Counted from the first letter of the stretch, positions 1 through 9,264 are shown. The stretch: 64,000 bases of DNA from Hujiaoplasma nucleasis (GCF_013745115.1 NZ_CP051151.1:1612001-1676000); one strand, 5' to 3'. A program made the numbers and translations. Notes: generated by a model from the sequence alone, not told the origin.

Positions 1-83
1 TGTAAGCAGCTGCAATTTATAAGCATCTTGTTTTGCATATTCATAAACATTTATACATTTATTTTATCAAATAATAAGTATTC

Positions 84-106
84 AAAAAAGAGGCTTTCGC
101 CTCTTT
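84..106 (-). terminator. Intrinsic terminator of the nup operon
   Basis: An 8-bp stem (87-94 pairing with 99-106, core GAGGC/GCCTC) has a 4-base loop. Read on the minus strand it is followed by a run of T. It lies 45 bases beyond the stop of the last nucleoside-transporter gene, so it most likely ends that operon. Positions 1-83 hold no feature I can support. Confidence 0.85.
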
Positions 107-150
107 AGTTGAAAAACTTGTTTTTTCTTTTTTTTATTATTTTATAGATA

Positions 151-1137
151 TTAATTTCCTTTAAAATTAAATGGAATACCAGAAGCTTTCGGAGCTTTGG
201 ATTTTTTTGATGATATAGCAAGAACTACCATGGTTGCTAAGTAAGGTAAAATTCTAAAGATTGTTCCAAATGGTATAACTGATTCATATTGTTCAATTAA
301 ATTACTAATCCAATCGAAAGAGAAGAATGTTACAGATAAAGCCTTAAACATTCCAAAGAATATTGCTGCAAGCAAGATTCTCATAGGTTTCCATTGACCA
401 AAGATTAAAACCGCTAAAGCTAAGAAACCATATCCAGCAACTGTACCTTCAAAACTTACAGAGATTGGTAAGGCGTATACTAAACCACCCAAGCCTCCTA
501 AGAAACCAGAGATAATAACACCAGTCCATCGATATCTATAAACATTTATACCAACGGATTGTGCTGCTTCAGGATGTTCACCACAAGCAGATAATCTTAA
601 TCCGAATTTAGTCTTATAAATAACAATGGTAGAGATAATTAAAATAATAATACCTATATATAGTGTTATATAAGCCTGATCAAAGAAAATATAATTTATA
701 TTAGGAAAGATATCCTCAAGAAAACCAGATTTTAATCTAAAGACTTCTTTGTTATAAGAAATTTGAACAGCGTTATTTTCTTGTAATTGTCTAGCAAGGA
801 AAATTGCAAGTGCTCCAGCAAGTAAATTAAGCGCTGTACCACCAATAACTTGATTGGCTCGCATATTAATGGCTAAGAAACCTAATAATGCTGAGAATAC
901 TGCCCCACCAATACCAGCTAATAATAGTGATATGATTAGTAGGAATTGTGGTGCACCGTCAAGGAAACCAATAGCTTGCATTCTATTTACAAAGAAAGTA
1001 CCAACGAAGGCTCCAATAACCATTAAGCCTTCTAAGGCGATATTGACAGTTCCTGATTTTTCAGAAAACATACCAGCCAGTGCTACAATTAATAATGGGA
1101 TGATAAAGAACATTGCTTGTGAAATAAAAAATGCCAT
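151..1137 (-). CDS. nupQ: Nucleoside ABC transporter permease (NupQ/YufQ type)
   Basis: Integral membrane permease of a BMP-type nucleoside importer, in the branched-chain amino acid/ribose permease superfamily (328 aa). It is very hydrophobic, with roughly eight to ten membrane segments. It carries the family's conserved cytoplasmic loop (CGEHPEAAQSVGIN, about residues 185-198) before a Gly-rich helix (FLGGLGGLVYALP), where this family contacts the ATPase. It is the last gene of nupN-nupO-nupP-nupQ and shares one base with the end of nupP's frame, so it is probably translationally coupled. Family knowledge: paired permeases of this type import purine and pyrimidine nucleosides in Bacillus and streptococci. 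The exact substrate range here is inference. A terminator follows directly. Confidence 0.9.
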   Translation of the reverse strand: MAFFISQAMFFIIPLLIVALAGMFSEKSGTVNIALEGLMVIGAFVGTFFVNRMQAIGFLDGAPQFLLIISLLLAGIGGAVFSALLGFLAINMRANQVIGGTALNLLAGALAIFLARQLQENNAVQISYNKEVFRLKSGFLEDIFPNINYIFFDQAYITLYIGIIILIISTIVIYKTKFGLRLSACGEHPEAAQSVGINVYRYRWTGVIISGFLGGLGGLVYALPISVSFEGTVAGYGFLALAVLIFGQWKPMRILLAAIFFGMFKALSVTFFSFDWISNLIEQYESVIPFGTIFRILPYLATMVVLAISSKKSKAPKASGIPFNFKGN

Positions 1138-2372
1138 TAGTTTTCACCCGCCTTTGTTTCAAGATGATTAATATCATCTTTTTTCTTTTTCTTGAATTTA
1201 ACTTTTTTAAAGATGGTACCAATCTTATCAAGATTTTGTGTCATGATTAAAGCGAAGGCACTGAAATATAAGATTACAGCAATGATTATATCTACGATTT
1301 CTTTGACAAAACCAACACTTTGCATTGGTCCACCAGCAATTTCAATATAAGCAACAAACATGGTTGAGAAGATAACACCAATTGGATTAGATGAAGCCAA
1401 TAAAGCAACAGGAATACCATCAAATCCGGCACCAGCAATGACATTTTCTACAGCGTAAACATTACCTAAATTATAAACGCTTGGTCCAAGGATAAACAAA
1501 GCGCCACCTAAACCAGCCAACATACCTGAAATAGCCATAGATAAGATTATACTTTTTTTCTCGTTAACACCAGCGTATTTTGCAGCATCACGATTTAAAC
1601 CAACACTTTTAAGTTCACGACCAAAAACAGTTTTGTTTAAGATAAAGTAAATTAAAATAGCAGTACCTAAAGCGATAAAAATAGAAATATCAAGACCACT
1701 ATTAGGGAACATAGTATCAAAAAAACCATATGATGTTCTAGCGTTTTGATCAACAGCGATTGTTCTATTGGTGGTTCCATTAATGACTTTTGTTTTCAAA
1801 TAGTCAGAGTTTAATAAACCATTAACAACATACATGGCAACGTAATTAAACATAATTGAAGTAATAACTTCGTGAACATTATATTTGGCTTTAAAAATAC
1901 CCGGGATAGCACCCCAAATAAATCCTGAAGCCATACCTGCTAAAACAGCAACAATCCATTGGAAAGAATTTAATTTATCACCAAGGATTCCTACCAAAGC
2001 TGCAGCGAATAAACCTACAGTATATTGGCCGCTAGCACCGATATTAAATAAACCGGTTTTAAAAGCAAAGGCAACAGCTAAACCAGTAAAAATAATCGGA
2101 GTAGCACTAGTAAGCATTTTAGCAAAACCAATAGACCCACCTCTTGGGTCATTTAAATAACCTTTAAAAAGCCTAGAAATTCCTTCTCTAGCATTATCTG
2201 GATTGATAATCACCATAAGGATAACACCGAATAGTAAACCAATGAAGATAGCTAATATAGCTCCTGTAATAGCATTAAAACTATCATTACTTCTTAATTT
2301 TTTATAATATACCTTAGTTTTATCTTTAGCTTTTTTAAGAAAAGAGACAAGATTTTCATATGTTTTATTCAT
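1137..2372 (-). CDS. nupP: Nucleoside ABC transporter permease (NupP/YufP type)
   Basis: First permease of the nucleoside importer (411 aa). About 35 polar N-terminal residues precede the first membrane helix. The loop GLNRDAAKYAGVNEKKSIILS matches the ATPase-contact loop of the partner permease (GEHPEAAQSVGIN), and a Gly-rich helix (GMLAGLGGALFILGP) follows. The C-terminus is strongly basic (KFKKKKKDD), as expected for a cytoplasmic tail. It sits 2 bases after nupO and touches nupQ, so the three genes are co-translated. NupP-type permeases are usually longer than NupQ-type ones, as seen here. It forms the heteromeric pore with NupQ. Confidence 0.9.
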   Translation of the reverse strand: MNKTYENLVSFLKKAKDKTKVYYKKLRSNDSFNAITGAILAIFIGLLFGVILMVIINPDNAREGISRLFKGYLNDPRGGSIGFAKMLTSATPIIFTGLAVAFAFKTGLFNIGASGQYTVGLFAAALVGILGDKLNSFQWIVAVLAGMASGFIWGAIPGIFKAKYNVHEVITSIMFNYVAMYVVNGLLNSDYLKTKVINGTTNRTIAVDQNARTSYGFFDTMFPNSGLDISIFIALGTAILIYFILNKTVFGRELKSVGLNRDAAKYAGVNEKKSIILSMAISGMLAGLGGALFILGPSVYNLGNVYAVENVIAGAGFDGIPVALLASSNPIGVIFSTMFVAYIEIAGGPMQSVGFVKEIVDIIIAVILYFSAFALIMTQNLDKIGTIFKKVKFKKKKKDDINHLETKAGEN

Positions 2373-2374
2373 TA

Positions 2375-3949
2375 CTATGCCTCCTTCTTATCTTTCTTAC
2401 TTTGTGGCGTAGATAATTTATCAGGGTAGACGATATCTTTTTTTGACCCAGCCATATAAAGACCAAGTTCTTCAATATCAATGTCTTTTGCCATCACGTT
2501 TTTTACGATTTGACCATCATGCATAACTAAGATACGATCACTGACATTCATAACTTCATCTAACTCAAAAGAGATTAATAATACAGCTTTTCCTTTATCT
2601 CTTTCTTCAATAATTTTATTATGAGAGAACTCTACAGCTCCTACATCTAAACCTCTTACTGTTTGAATAGAGAGGAGAAGAGATGAATCCTTATTTATCT
2701 CTCTAGCAATGATGGCTTTTTGTTGGTTACCACCAGATAAAGTAGCCATTCTTGATTTATAACCTTCACCACTTCTTACATCAAAATTTTCTATGAGTTG
2801 TTTTGCTAAATCAATGATAGGTTTCTTTTGAATAAAGCCGTGTTTTTGGAAAGGCTCTAGATGATATTTTTTTAAAGCTAGATTATTAGCTAGTGAGTCA
2901 GCCAATACCAGACCATGCTTATGTCTGTCTTCAGGAATATGACTCATACCATTGTCGTTTCTAAAGCGAATAGATTTATGTGTAATATCAGTCTTGTTGA
3001 GGATGATTTGTCCTGAATCAGCTTTGATTAAGCCTGATAAAACTTGACCTAATTCAGATTGTCCATTACCGTCAACACCGGCAATACAAACAATCTCTCC
3101 TTCTCTAACCCTAAAAGAAACATTATCAACAACATTTTTCTTAGTTCTAGGTGATACAACTGTTAAATCATTAACTTCAAGAACTATATCGCCAACTTTT
3201 TTTGCTTTTTTCTCGATGTTGAAAATAACATCGCGTCCAACCATCATTTTAGATAAGTCTTCTTTGCTAGTGTCTTTTGTATCCACTGTTCCAATGACTT
3301 TACCACGTCTAAGAACTGTAACTCTATCACAAACTTCCATAATCTCATCTAATTTATGGGTGATAAAAATAATAGATTTGCCTTCTTTTCTAAGATTTTT
3401 CATCGTTTGCATGAGTTGAGTAATTTCTTGAGGAGTAAGGACAGCAGTTGGTTCATCAAAAATTAAAATTTCATTGTGTCGATACAACATTTTAAGAATT
3501 TCAGTTCTTTGTTGCATATTCACTGAAACATCTTGAATTTTTGAGTCTAGATCAACCCATAAGTCATATTGTTTACAGATTTTTTCTATTTCTTCTCTAG
3601 CTAGATCTCTTTTTAAAAATCCAGCTTTGTTGGGTTCAACACCCATAATGATGTTATCGAGAATCGAAAATACTTCAACAAGTTTAAAATGTTGATGAAC
3701 CATACCGATTCCTAAATCATTAGCATCATTAGGATTTTTAATAGCGATAGCCTCACCATTCTTAAATATTTGACCACTTGTTGGTAAATAAATTCCAAAC
3801 AAAATACTCATCAGTGTCGATTTACCAGCACCGTTTTCACCTAATAAAGCATGAATTTCTCCCTTTTTCAGATTGAAGTTAACATGGTCATTGGCTAATA
3901 TTCCCGGAAACTGTTTACTTATATCACGCATTTCAAGTATATTTTGCAT
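2375..3949 (-). CDS. nupO: Nucleoside ABC transporter ATP-binding protein with two ABC domains
   Basis: Energises the nucleoside importer. It has two fused ABC domains of about 250 residues each, the arrangement of NupO/RbsA-type sugar and nucleoside ATPases. The first domain has a good Walker A (GENGAGKST) and Walker B (ILIFDEPTA) but a degraded signature (SVNMQQR). The second has a weak Walker A (GVDGNGQSE), an intact LSGGNQQ signature and a Walker B lacking the catalytic carboxylates (LLLSIQTVRGLDVGA), so probably one composite site is fully active, as known for this family. I start at the ATG at 3949 (MQNILEMRD) because GGAGA lies at the right distance upstream. A longer reading from 3964 would put that site inside the gene and has no ribosome site of its own. 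Confidence 0.92.
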   Translation of the reverse strand: MQNILEMRDISKQFPGILANDHVNFNLKKGEIHALLGENGAGKSTLMSILFGIYLPTSGQIFKNGEAIAIKNPNDANDLGIGMVHQHFKLVEVFSILDNIIMGVEPNKAGFLKRDLAREEIEKICKQYDLWVDLDSKIQDVSVNMQQRTEILKMLYRHNEILIFDEPTAVLTPQEITQLMQTMKNLRKEGKSIIFITHKLDEIMEVCDRVTVLRRGKVIGTVDTKDTSKEDLSKMMVGRDVIFNIEKKAKKVGDIVLEVNDLTVVSPRTKKNVVDNVSFRVREGEIVCIAGVDGNGQSELGQVLSGLIKADSGQIILNKTDITHKSIRFRNDNGMSHIPEDRHKHGLVLADSLANNLALKKYHLEPFQKHGFIQKKPIIDLAKQLIENFDVRSGEGYKSRMATLSGGNQQKAIIAREINKDSSLLLSIQTVRGLDVGAVEFSHNKIIEERDKGKAVLLISFELDEVMNVSDRILVMHDGQIVKNVMAKDIDIEELGLYMAGSKKDIVYPDKLSTPQSKKDKKEA

Positions 3950-3982
3950 AATAATTGTCTCCATTTCTATTTATCTTTTATT

Positions 3983-4018
3983 AAAAAGAGAGGACAAGAA
4001 AAACTTTTCCTTATCCTC
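3983..4018 (-). terminator. Hairpin between nupN and nupO, probable partial terminator
   Basis: On the minus strand GAGGATAAGGAAAA pairs with TTTTCTTGTCCTC (3990-4018), followed by TCTTTTT. It sits between the binding-protein gene and the ATPase gene of one transporter. Such hairpins usually let the binding protein be made in excess. Partial read-through is inference. Confidence 0.7.
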
Positions 4019-4041
4019 AATTCTTTATTTGAACTTAATTT

Positions 4042-5199
4042 TTATCCTTCGAAAGCAATAACGTTAACAAGAACGATTGAAGTAGCAAATTGTTCAGCAG
4101 CTGAACCATCATCACCAAAAGCACCGATAACATCACTTACTACGAATGTTCCATCAACTAATTTTGCATATAATGCATCATAATCAGCTTGTGTAAATAT
4201 ATCAAATTTACTAAAGTCATTAGGTAAACCAACACCTAATTCATCAACTGTAAGTGTTGTAGAAACGCCACCATAATTTGCATCCCATTCACCAGTTTCG
4301 AAAATAGCTTCTAAAGCTAATTCTACTGATAATGTTAAACTCTTCATAGCAGAAGTAATAACTGTTTCAGAATCAGCACTTTGATCAACGTCTACACCGA
4401 TAACTTTACCACTATGACTTTCAGCAGCAGCCATAACTGATTGACCAACAGCTCCACCACAAGCGAAGATGACTTCAGCACCGCTTTGGAACATTGCAGC
4501 AGCAGCAGCTTGAACTTCTGGAGTAGCAGCAAAGTCACCTGTATATAAGTAATCTACAGTGATTGCGCCATCAGCTAATTCTAAATCAGCAGCAGCTTGA
4601 GCAATACCTTGAACGTATCCATGTCCAAATCTTTGAACAGCAGGAACAGCTAAACCACCCATGAAACCTAAATGACGGTATCCATCCATAACTGCAGCGT
4701 AACCAGCTAAGAAACCAGCTTCGTGTTCAGCATAGAAAATTGAATGAACATTATCTTCAATAGTTCCGATAGGATTGAAATTTTCATCAGTCACATTTGC
4801 AGGATTAGCATCAAGAATGATGAATTTTACATTAGGATAATCATGTTGCATTAAGTTAACAGCTGGTTCAAATAAATAACCAGGTGTAACAATGACAGTA
4901 GCACCATCAGCAATTGCTTGTTGAATAGCAGCAATATATAATGCGTCTGTAGCTTCTGCAGGTTTTAAATATGCATAATCAATACCCATTTCAGTTGCGT
5001 AATTTTGAACGCCTTCATATGCACCTTGGTTGAAAGATTTGTCAGTAATATCACCTTTATCAGTGATTAATACGATTTTTTCTCCTTCAAATTCATTAGT
5101 TGTTGCTTCTGGATCAACTGTTGTTTCATCAGTTCCACCACAACTTACTAAAGCAGTAATTGTAAATAAAGCTAAAAATAAAACTAAAAACTTCTTCAT
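4042..5199 (-). CDS. nupN: BMP-family nucleoside-binding lipoprotein
   Basis: Extracellular substrate-binding lipoprotein of the nucleoside importer (385 aa, BMP/PnrA family). A signal peptide with lipobox LVSC places the lipidated Cys at residue 20. A Thr/Glu-rich tether (DETTVDPEATTNEFEGE) follows, then the periplasmic-binding fold with the family's DKGDITDKSFNQGAYEG segment and the GGLAVPAVQRFGHGYVQG region. The ribosome site is strong (GGGAGG). It is the first gene of the operon, with its own promoter at 5247-5275. PnrA homologues bind purine and pyrimidine nucleosides; binding here is inferred from family and neighbours. Confidence 0.92.
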   Translation of the reverse strand: MKKFLVLFLALFTITALVSCGGTDETTVDPEATTNEFEGEKIVLITDKGDITDKSFNQGAYEGVQNYATEMGIDYAYLKPAEATDALYIAAIQQAIADGATVIVTPGYLFEPAVNLMQHDYPNVKFIILDANPANVTDENFNPIGTIEDNVHSIFYAEHEAGFLAGYAAVMDGYRHLGFMGGLAVPAVQRFGHGYVQGIAQAAADLELADGAITVDYLYTGDFAATPEVQAAAAAMFQSGAEVIFACGGAVGQSVMAAAESHSGKVIGVDVDQSADSETVITSAMKSLTLSVELALEAIFETGEWDANYGGVSTTLTVDELGVGLPNDFSKFDIFTQADYDALYAKLVDGTFVVSDVIGAFGDDGSAAEQFATSIVLVNVIAFEG

Positions 5200-5246
5200 T
5201 TCTTTGTTTCCTCCCTTTTATTTATATAAGCTTGTAACCTTTTTTT

Positions 5247-5275
5247 ATTTTATCACTCAATGGCATTTATAACAA
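5247..5275 (-). promoter_or_regulatory. Sigma-A-like promoter of the nup operon
   Basis: On the minus strand TTGTTA, a 17-base spacer and TAAAAT lie about 50 bases upstream of the nupN start. The match to consensus and the spacing are good. No operator is obvious beside it. Confidence 0.6.
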
Positions 5276-5371
5276 GACAAAATTAATAAAATGCATCTAA
5301 TAATATATATATAGTAAACACATGTAAACTAATAGATATATATAGTATTTATTTAATTTATTGAAATTATA

Positions 5372-6013
5372 CTAGTTTAAATCTAATGTTTGTTGTTGGT
5401 GTTTAGATTGATGATACTTATCTTCAATTTTGGCAACTAAATCGTTAAAATGAAGTTGATTAAACATATTATCAACTCTCAAATATAATATTTTTTCTTT
5501 AGGAACATTATATTTACTGAATACTTGGTCAAGAACCCTACCATAATGTTTGTAATGAAATTTTAAATAATCATATTGATCTTTCTCTAAAGACCTAGAT
5601 CTTTTTCTTACATTATCAAACAAACTGTCTTCGTCTCGAACCAAAACAATATGGATATCTAATTCTGGTAAGAGCTTCATATGTGCATCCGCAATTTTAT
5701 AAGTAAGTTCAACCTCACCATCAGTCATCATGTTTTCTTTTTTCAATAATTCAACAAAAACTAAATTAGAAAACATGGTAGAATCACATATTAAAAACTG
5801 CTCATCTTTTGTATGCCACATGGATAAAAATAATTCACCATAAAAAGCAGCCTGACTTACCAATGCAAATTTCTTTTTATCAGCATAAAACAAAGGCAAG
5901 AAGGGACTGCTTTCCACGGGTTCTTTAACCATAGGCACATTGTAATATGAAGATAATAAATGGGATAAAGTGGACTTGCCACTACCAATAGGCCCTATAA
6001 TTCCAATTCTCAT
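5372..6013 (-). CDS. Deoxynucleoside kinase
   Basis: Phosphorylates deoxynucleosides to monophosphates with ATP (dNK/dGK-dAK family, 213 aa). P-loop GPIGSGKST lies at the N-terminus, the CDSTMFSN segment corresponds to the family's DRS-like substrate/catalytic region, and an Arg-rich lid (VRKRSRSLEKDQ) lies near residue 150. I chose ATG 6013 because AGAGG lies 8 bases upstream; the GTG at 6022 overlaps that site. It is transcribed in the same direction as the nucleoside importer just downstream, from its own promoter, so imported deoxynucleosides can be trapped by phosphorylation. Exact base preference cannot be read from the sequence. Confidence 0.88.
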   Translation of the reverse strand: MRIGIIGPIGSGKSTLSHLLSSYYNVPMVKEPVESSPFLPLFYADKKKFALVSQAAFYGELFLSMWHTKDEQFLICDSTMFSNLVFVELLKKENMMTDGEVELTYKIADAHMKLLPELDIHIVLVRDEDSLFDNVRKRSRSLEKDQYDYLKFHYKHYGRVLDQVFSKYNVPKEKILYLRVDNMFNQLHFNDLVAKIEDKYHQSKHQQQTLDLN

Positions 6014-6041
6014 TATTTCCACCTCTTAATTGTATGTATAA

Positions 6042-6070
6042 ATTATACATTCAAAAACATACTAAGTCAA
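6042..6070 (-). promoter_or_regulatory. Promoter of the deoxynucleoside kinase gene
   Basis: Minus strand: TTGACT, exactly 17 bases, TATAAT. It ends about 29 bases before the kinase start. This is one of the best consensus matches in the window. Confidence 0.75.
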
Positions 6071-6141
6071 AATTAATAAAGATTTTATATTAGGTTTATG
6101 GAAATAAATATTTGATGTATAATAGTCTTTAAGGAGACTTT

Positions 6142-6423
6142 ATGAATGATCCCTTATTTCAAATAACGTTTATAGGCTTCTTAGTAATCTTGCCTATAAT
6201 AAATTACCAATTAAGTAAGATTAAACTAAAATACATATTCTACATACCGCTAATATCACTCATCATAGCTTTACCCATATTTATATTTGTGATAATAGTA
6301 GGGATTAATTCAATAACAAAATTTTTGTTTTTTCTTTCTATGATCCTATGGAACTCAGGTTTCTGTTCTATATTTATCTCATGGATTATCTATAAGAAAA
6401 AGAAGAAAATTACGACAAATTAA
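6142..6423 (+). CDS. Small membrane protein of unknown function
   Basis: A 93-residue protein not recognised as a known family. It is almost wholly hydrophobic, with three or so membrane helices and a basic C-terminal tail (YKKKKKITTN). A good ribosome site (AAGGAG) precedes the ATG, and a TATAAT box lies about 20 bases upstream, with only a poor -35. It is 10 bases from the DUF1361 gene downstream and probably shares its transcript. Low complexity limits what can be said about function. Confidence 0.6.
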   Translation: MNDPLFQITFIGFLVILPIINYQLSKIKLKYIFYIPLISLIIALPIFIFVIIVGINSITKFLFFLSMILWNSGFCSIFISWIIYKKKKKITTN

Positions 6424-6433
6424 AGGAGTATTT

Positions 6434-7090
6434 ATGAGTAAAAAACAGTTGATGTTTCATGGAATTATATACCTAGTATTTTTAATCATTTCTGTTCTTG
6501 TTTTTCTTGTTGTAGAAGAGGGAATTCACTTAATGTTAGGTTGGAATGCCTTTTTAGCTTTTATCCCCATAAGCTTAGTATATGCTTTCGATAATAAGCA
6601 AAATCAAAAAAATATGAATGTATTAATTTTCTTGTTGTGGATATTTTTCTTCCCTAATAGTATTTACTTAGTTACCGATTTAATTTATATAAACAAAGAC
6701 GCTTTTATTGAAGAAGTTTCATATCTAGAATCATTAATTTATTTACGTGATTTTTCCTCATATTTAGGCTTCTTCCATCTTTTAATCGCATGTCTTTATG
6801 GAATCCTTACAAGTCTTATTTCTTTTAAATATTTTAGTAATTTTATCAATGAAAAATTTCCGAAATATCATTTACCTTTCTTTATCATTTTACCGGTATT
6901 AGTTTCTATTGGAATTTATTTAGGAAGATTTTTAAGGTTTAACACTTGGGATATATTTAATTTTCTTGAACTAATAAAAGAAGTGTATCGTTCTTTGGAT
7001 TGGTTTGCAGTTTCTTTTATACTAATCTTTTCATTATTACAATATTTAATCTATGGTTTTTATTTGCTTTTTCAGAGAAAAATTATTTAA
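6434..7090 (+). CDS. DUF1361 family membrane protein
   Basis: Membrane protein of 218 residues with about six helices. The segments LGWNAFLAFIPISLVYAFD and FLLWIFFFPNSIYLVTDLIYI match the family signature, in which a W-N-x-F-L-A-x-I-P stretch is followed by F-F-P-N-S/A-x-Y-x-x-T-D-L. Biochemical function is unknown for the family. AGGAG lies 6-7 bases before the ATG. It is probably co-transcribed with the small membrane gene upstream. The DUF2079 gene downstream has its own promoter. Confidence 0.75.
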   Translation: MSKKQLMFHGIIYLVFLIISVLVFLVVEEGIHLMLGWNAFLAFIPISLVYAFDNKQNQKNMNVLIFLLWIFFFPNSIYLVTDLIYINKDAFIEEVSYLESLIYLRDFSSYLGFFHLLIACLYGILTSLISFKYFSNFINEKFPKYHLPFFIILPVLVSIGIYLGRFLRFNTWDIFNFLELIKEVYRSLDWFAVSFILIFSLLQYLIYGFYLLFQRKII

Positions 7091-7096
7091 AGTCGA

Positions 7097-7125
7097 TTGT
7101 ATGTTTAAATACTTAGTGATAAAAT
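7097..7125 (+). promoter_or_regulatory. Promoter of the DUF2079 membrane protein gene
   Basis: TTGTAT, 17 bases, TAAAAT; the -10 ends 20 bases before the ATG at 7146. Spacing and -10 are good and the -35 is moderate. Confidence 0.6.
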
Positions 7126-7145
7126 AAATTGATTGTGAGGTAAAT

Positions 7146-9218
7146 ATGGCTAAGGATTCTAGATGGCACATTACAAACTTAATGACATATGCACTGATTG
7201 CTTTTATTTCTATGTCTATTGTTTTTTTGTTTGTTAATGATAGTGAACTACTTTTTTATAATATTAAACTTGTTGAAATCAAATATTTTTGGGTTCAATT
7301 GGCTTTGGTTTTGCTTGTACTTATTTTATTTATTGTTTTACATAATAAGATTAAGCATTATCCTATAAAAGCTTTTCTTGCATTGATTTATTTGCTTTAT
7401 ATTTTTATATTTGTTCAAAAAGCACCTGCTTTGTCTTTGATTTTTGGAGGTTTTTTCCTAACTTTGCCACCCATATTTTATGGTTTTCAGAAGGTAAAAG
7501 AAAAAGAAATTAAGCTAGTTGAACTAATCTTTTATATAGGACAGTTGATTATATTTTTGGCTATTTTATTTACTTTGCTTATGGCCTTGAATAAATCATT
7601 TGATAGTCATCAAGGAATTAATTTGTCACAAATATCTAATGATAAAATATTTGTTGAGTCTCAGTTAAATTTTATTATCGTTGGTTTGTTTTTTACATTT
7701 TCAATATTATTTGTTTCAATAAAAAAATCTATTAAGTTACCGAAATCACTTATTATAGTTTTTATAGTATTGGGTGTTGGCTTAGTTTTGCTAGAAGTTA
7801 TAACTTTATCAATCTATATGGTTTATAAGACGAAAACATTATCATCTCCGGCATTTGATTTTGGTATTTTTACTCAGATGTTTTACAATATGAAGAACTT
7901 CAATGGCATGGTCACTACTTTAGAGAGAGGCTATGTCTTATCTCATAATGCTGTTCACGTATCACCTATATATTATTTGATGTTACCTATATTTATGATT
8001 TTTCCTTATCCTGAAACTCTACAGATTTTACAGGCTGTGGTTGTAGGTTTGGGTGTCATCCCCCTATATTTAATTACTAAACATTTTAAATTGCCATTAA
8101 TGGTCACGCTCATTGTTTTAGTAATGTACATTTATCATCCTGCAATTATTGCTAGTTCATTCTATGATTTGCATGAAAATTGTTTTCTACCTATATTCTT
8201 GTTATTTACTATTTATTTTGGCTTAAAACAAAAGAAAATTGCTTTTACAATATCGGCCATTCTTACTTTATTCGTTAAAGAAGATGCCTTTATATATTTG
8301 GTGTTTATAGGTCTTTTCTTAATGTTCTCGAATTTTAAAGAAATGAATAAAAAAGAATTAAGGACCAAATATTTGATGTCAGGTTCCTTGATCATTATAT
8401 CCACAATCTATTTCTTTCTTGTGACTGGATATATTAATGAATCTGGAGATGGCGCTATGTTTTGGCGGTATGACAACTTAAATGGCTATGAAGATTTAGG
8501 ATTAATAGGCATTGCCTTAAGTTTGTTTCAATCTCCAAGTTATTGGCTTAGCACTATGTTCTCACCCAATAAAATATTGAATATTATTATTATTTTTATA
8601 GTCTTAGGTTTTATACCCTTAAGGTTAAAGAAGTTAAGTTATTACTGGTTATTGGTTCCCTTGTTGTTGATGAACTTCTCTTCAACCTATCAGTATCAAC
8701 ATCAAATAGGATTTCAATACTATTATGGGTCAATTACCTTATTAATTATGATGGTTATTTTATGGTTTCATGAAAAAGAAGAAATCAAAGATGAAACTTT
8801 AAATAAAGCAAGTCAAACAAATATTCCTCAATTATTTATTGTCGCTATCATATTAATTTCATCGATTTCTGTAGGTTTTATTACTTTAGACCAAAAATCA
8901 CATTATCAAGAGTATTATCACAATAATCCGGAAAAGTATGAAGACATCAAAGAAACTTTACTGAGTATTCCATCGGATAAAAAAGTACTCGCAACAACTT
9001 GGCTGACTCCGTATTTATCAGACCGTTATCATTTGTACCATTATAAATATTATGATATTGATGAAGGTAACATTATTTTTGATTATATCTTGATTGATAA
9101 CCGATATTTATCTGATGAAGATCGCATTAAGCATATATTGGAGTTTGCTGATTACGGATATGAGTTAAGTGACCAAACAACGGATTATATATTGATTTTT
9201 GAGCCAATTATTGAATAA
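7146..9218 (+). CDS. DUF2079 family polytopic membrane protein
   Basis: A 690-residue protein with roughly fourteen or more membrane helices and a short C-terminal soluble domain (about residues 590-690). The DUF2079 core is visible: SPAFDFGIFTQMFYNM, then LSHNAVHVSPIYYLMLPIF, the region ASSFYDLHENCFLPIFLLF, and VKEDAFIYLVFIGLF. The layout of acidic residues on the first outer loop and the Asp/His/Glu motifs resembles GT-C glycosyltransferases, so a lipid-linked sugar transferase is possible, but this is inference. It ends at a terminator shared with the convergent nqrF gene. Confidence 0.8.
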   Translation: MAKDSRWHITNLMTYALIAFISMSIVFLFVNDSELLFYNIKLVEIKYFWVQLALVLLVLILFIVLHNKIKHYPIKAFLALIYLLYIFIFVQKAPALSLIFGGFFLTLPPIFYGFQKVKEKEIKLVELIFYIGQLIIFLAILFTLLMALNKSFDSHQGINLSQISNDKIFVESQLNFIIVGLFFTFSILFVSIKKSIKLPKSLIIVFIVLGVGLVLLEVITLSIYMVYKTKTLSSPAFDFGIFTQMFYNMKNFNGMVTTLERGYVLSHNAVHVSPIYYLMLPIFMIFPYPETLQILQAVVVGLGVIPLYLITKHFKLPLMVTLIVLVMYIYHPAIIASSFYDLHENCFLPIFLLFTIYFGLKQKKIAFTISAILTLFVKEDAFIYLVFIGLFLMFSNFKEMNKKELRTKYLMSGSLIIISTIYFFLVTGYINESGDGAMFWRYDNLNGYEDLGLIGIALSLFQSPSYWLSTMFSPNKILNIIIIFIVLGFIPLRLKKLSYYWLLVPLLLMNFSSTYQYQHQIGFQYYYGSITLLIMMVILWFHEKEEIKDETLNKASQTNIPQLFIVAIILISSISVGFITLDQKSHYQEYYHNNPEKYEDIKETLLSIPSDKKVLATTWLTPYLSDRYHLYHYKYYDIDEGNIIFDYILIDNRYLSDEDRIKHILEFADYGYELSDQTTDYILIFEPIIE

Positions 9219-9221
9219 GAA

Positions 9222-9252
9222 AAAAGGACGAATTTTTATTTTTCGTCCTTTT
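9222..9252. terminator. Bidirectional terminator between DUF2079 gene and nqrF
   Basis: An 11-bp perfect stem (AAAAGGACGAA with TTCGTCCTTTT) around a T-rich loop, with A runs before and T runs after. It lies between two convergent genes, so it can serve both strands. Confidence 0.85.
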
Positions 9253-9264
9253 ATATTTATTTAA

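Noticed and set aside
1-60. Minus-strand open stretch at the left edge reading like part of an acetyltransferase (E-Y-A-K-Q-D-A-Y-K-L-Q-L-L-T)
   Set aside because: A stop lies just upstream in that frame, no start codon or ribosome site is visible, and only about 60 bases are present. It could be a remnant but this cannot be shown.
5281-5371. AT-rich direct repeats (two copies of a TATATATAGTA-like string) near 5306-5346
   Set aside because: Low-complexity AT sequence; no clear symmetry or known motif. Not convincing as terminator or operator.
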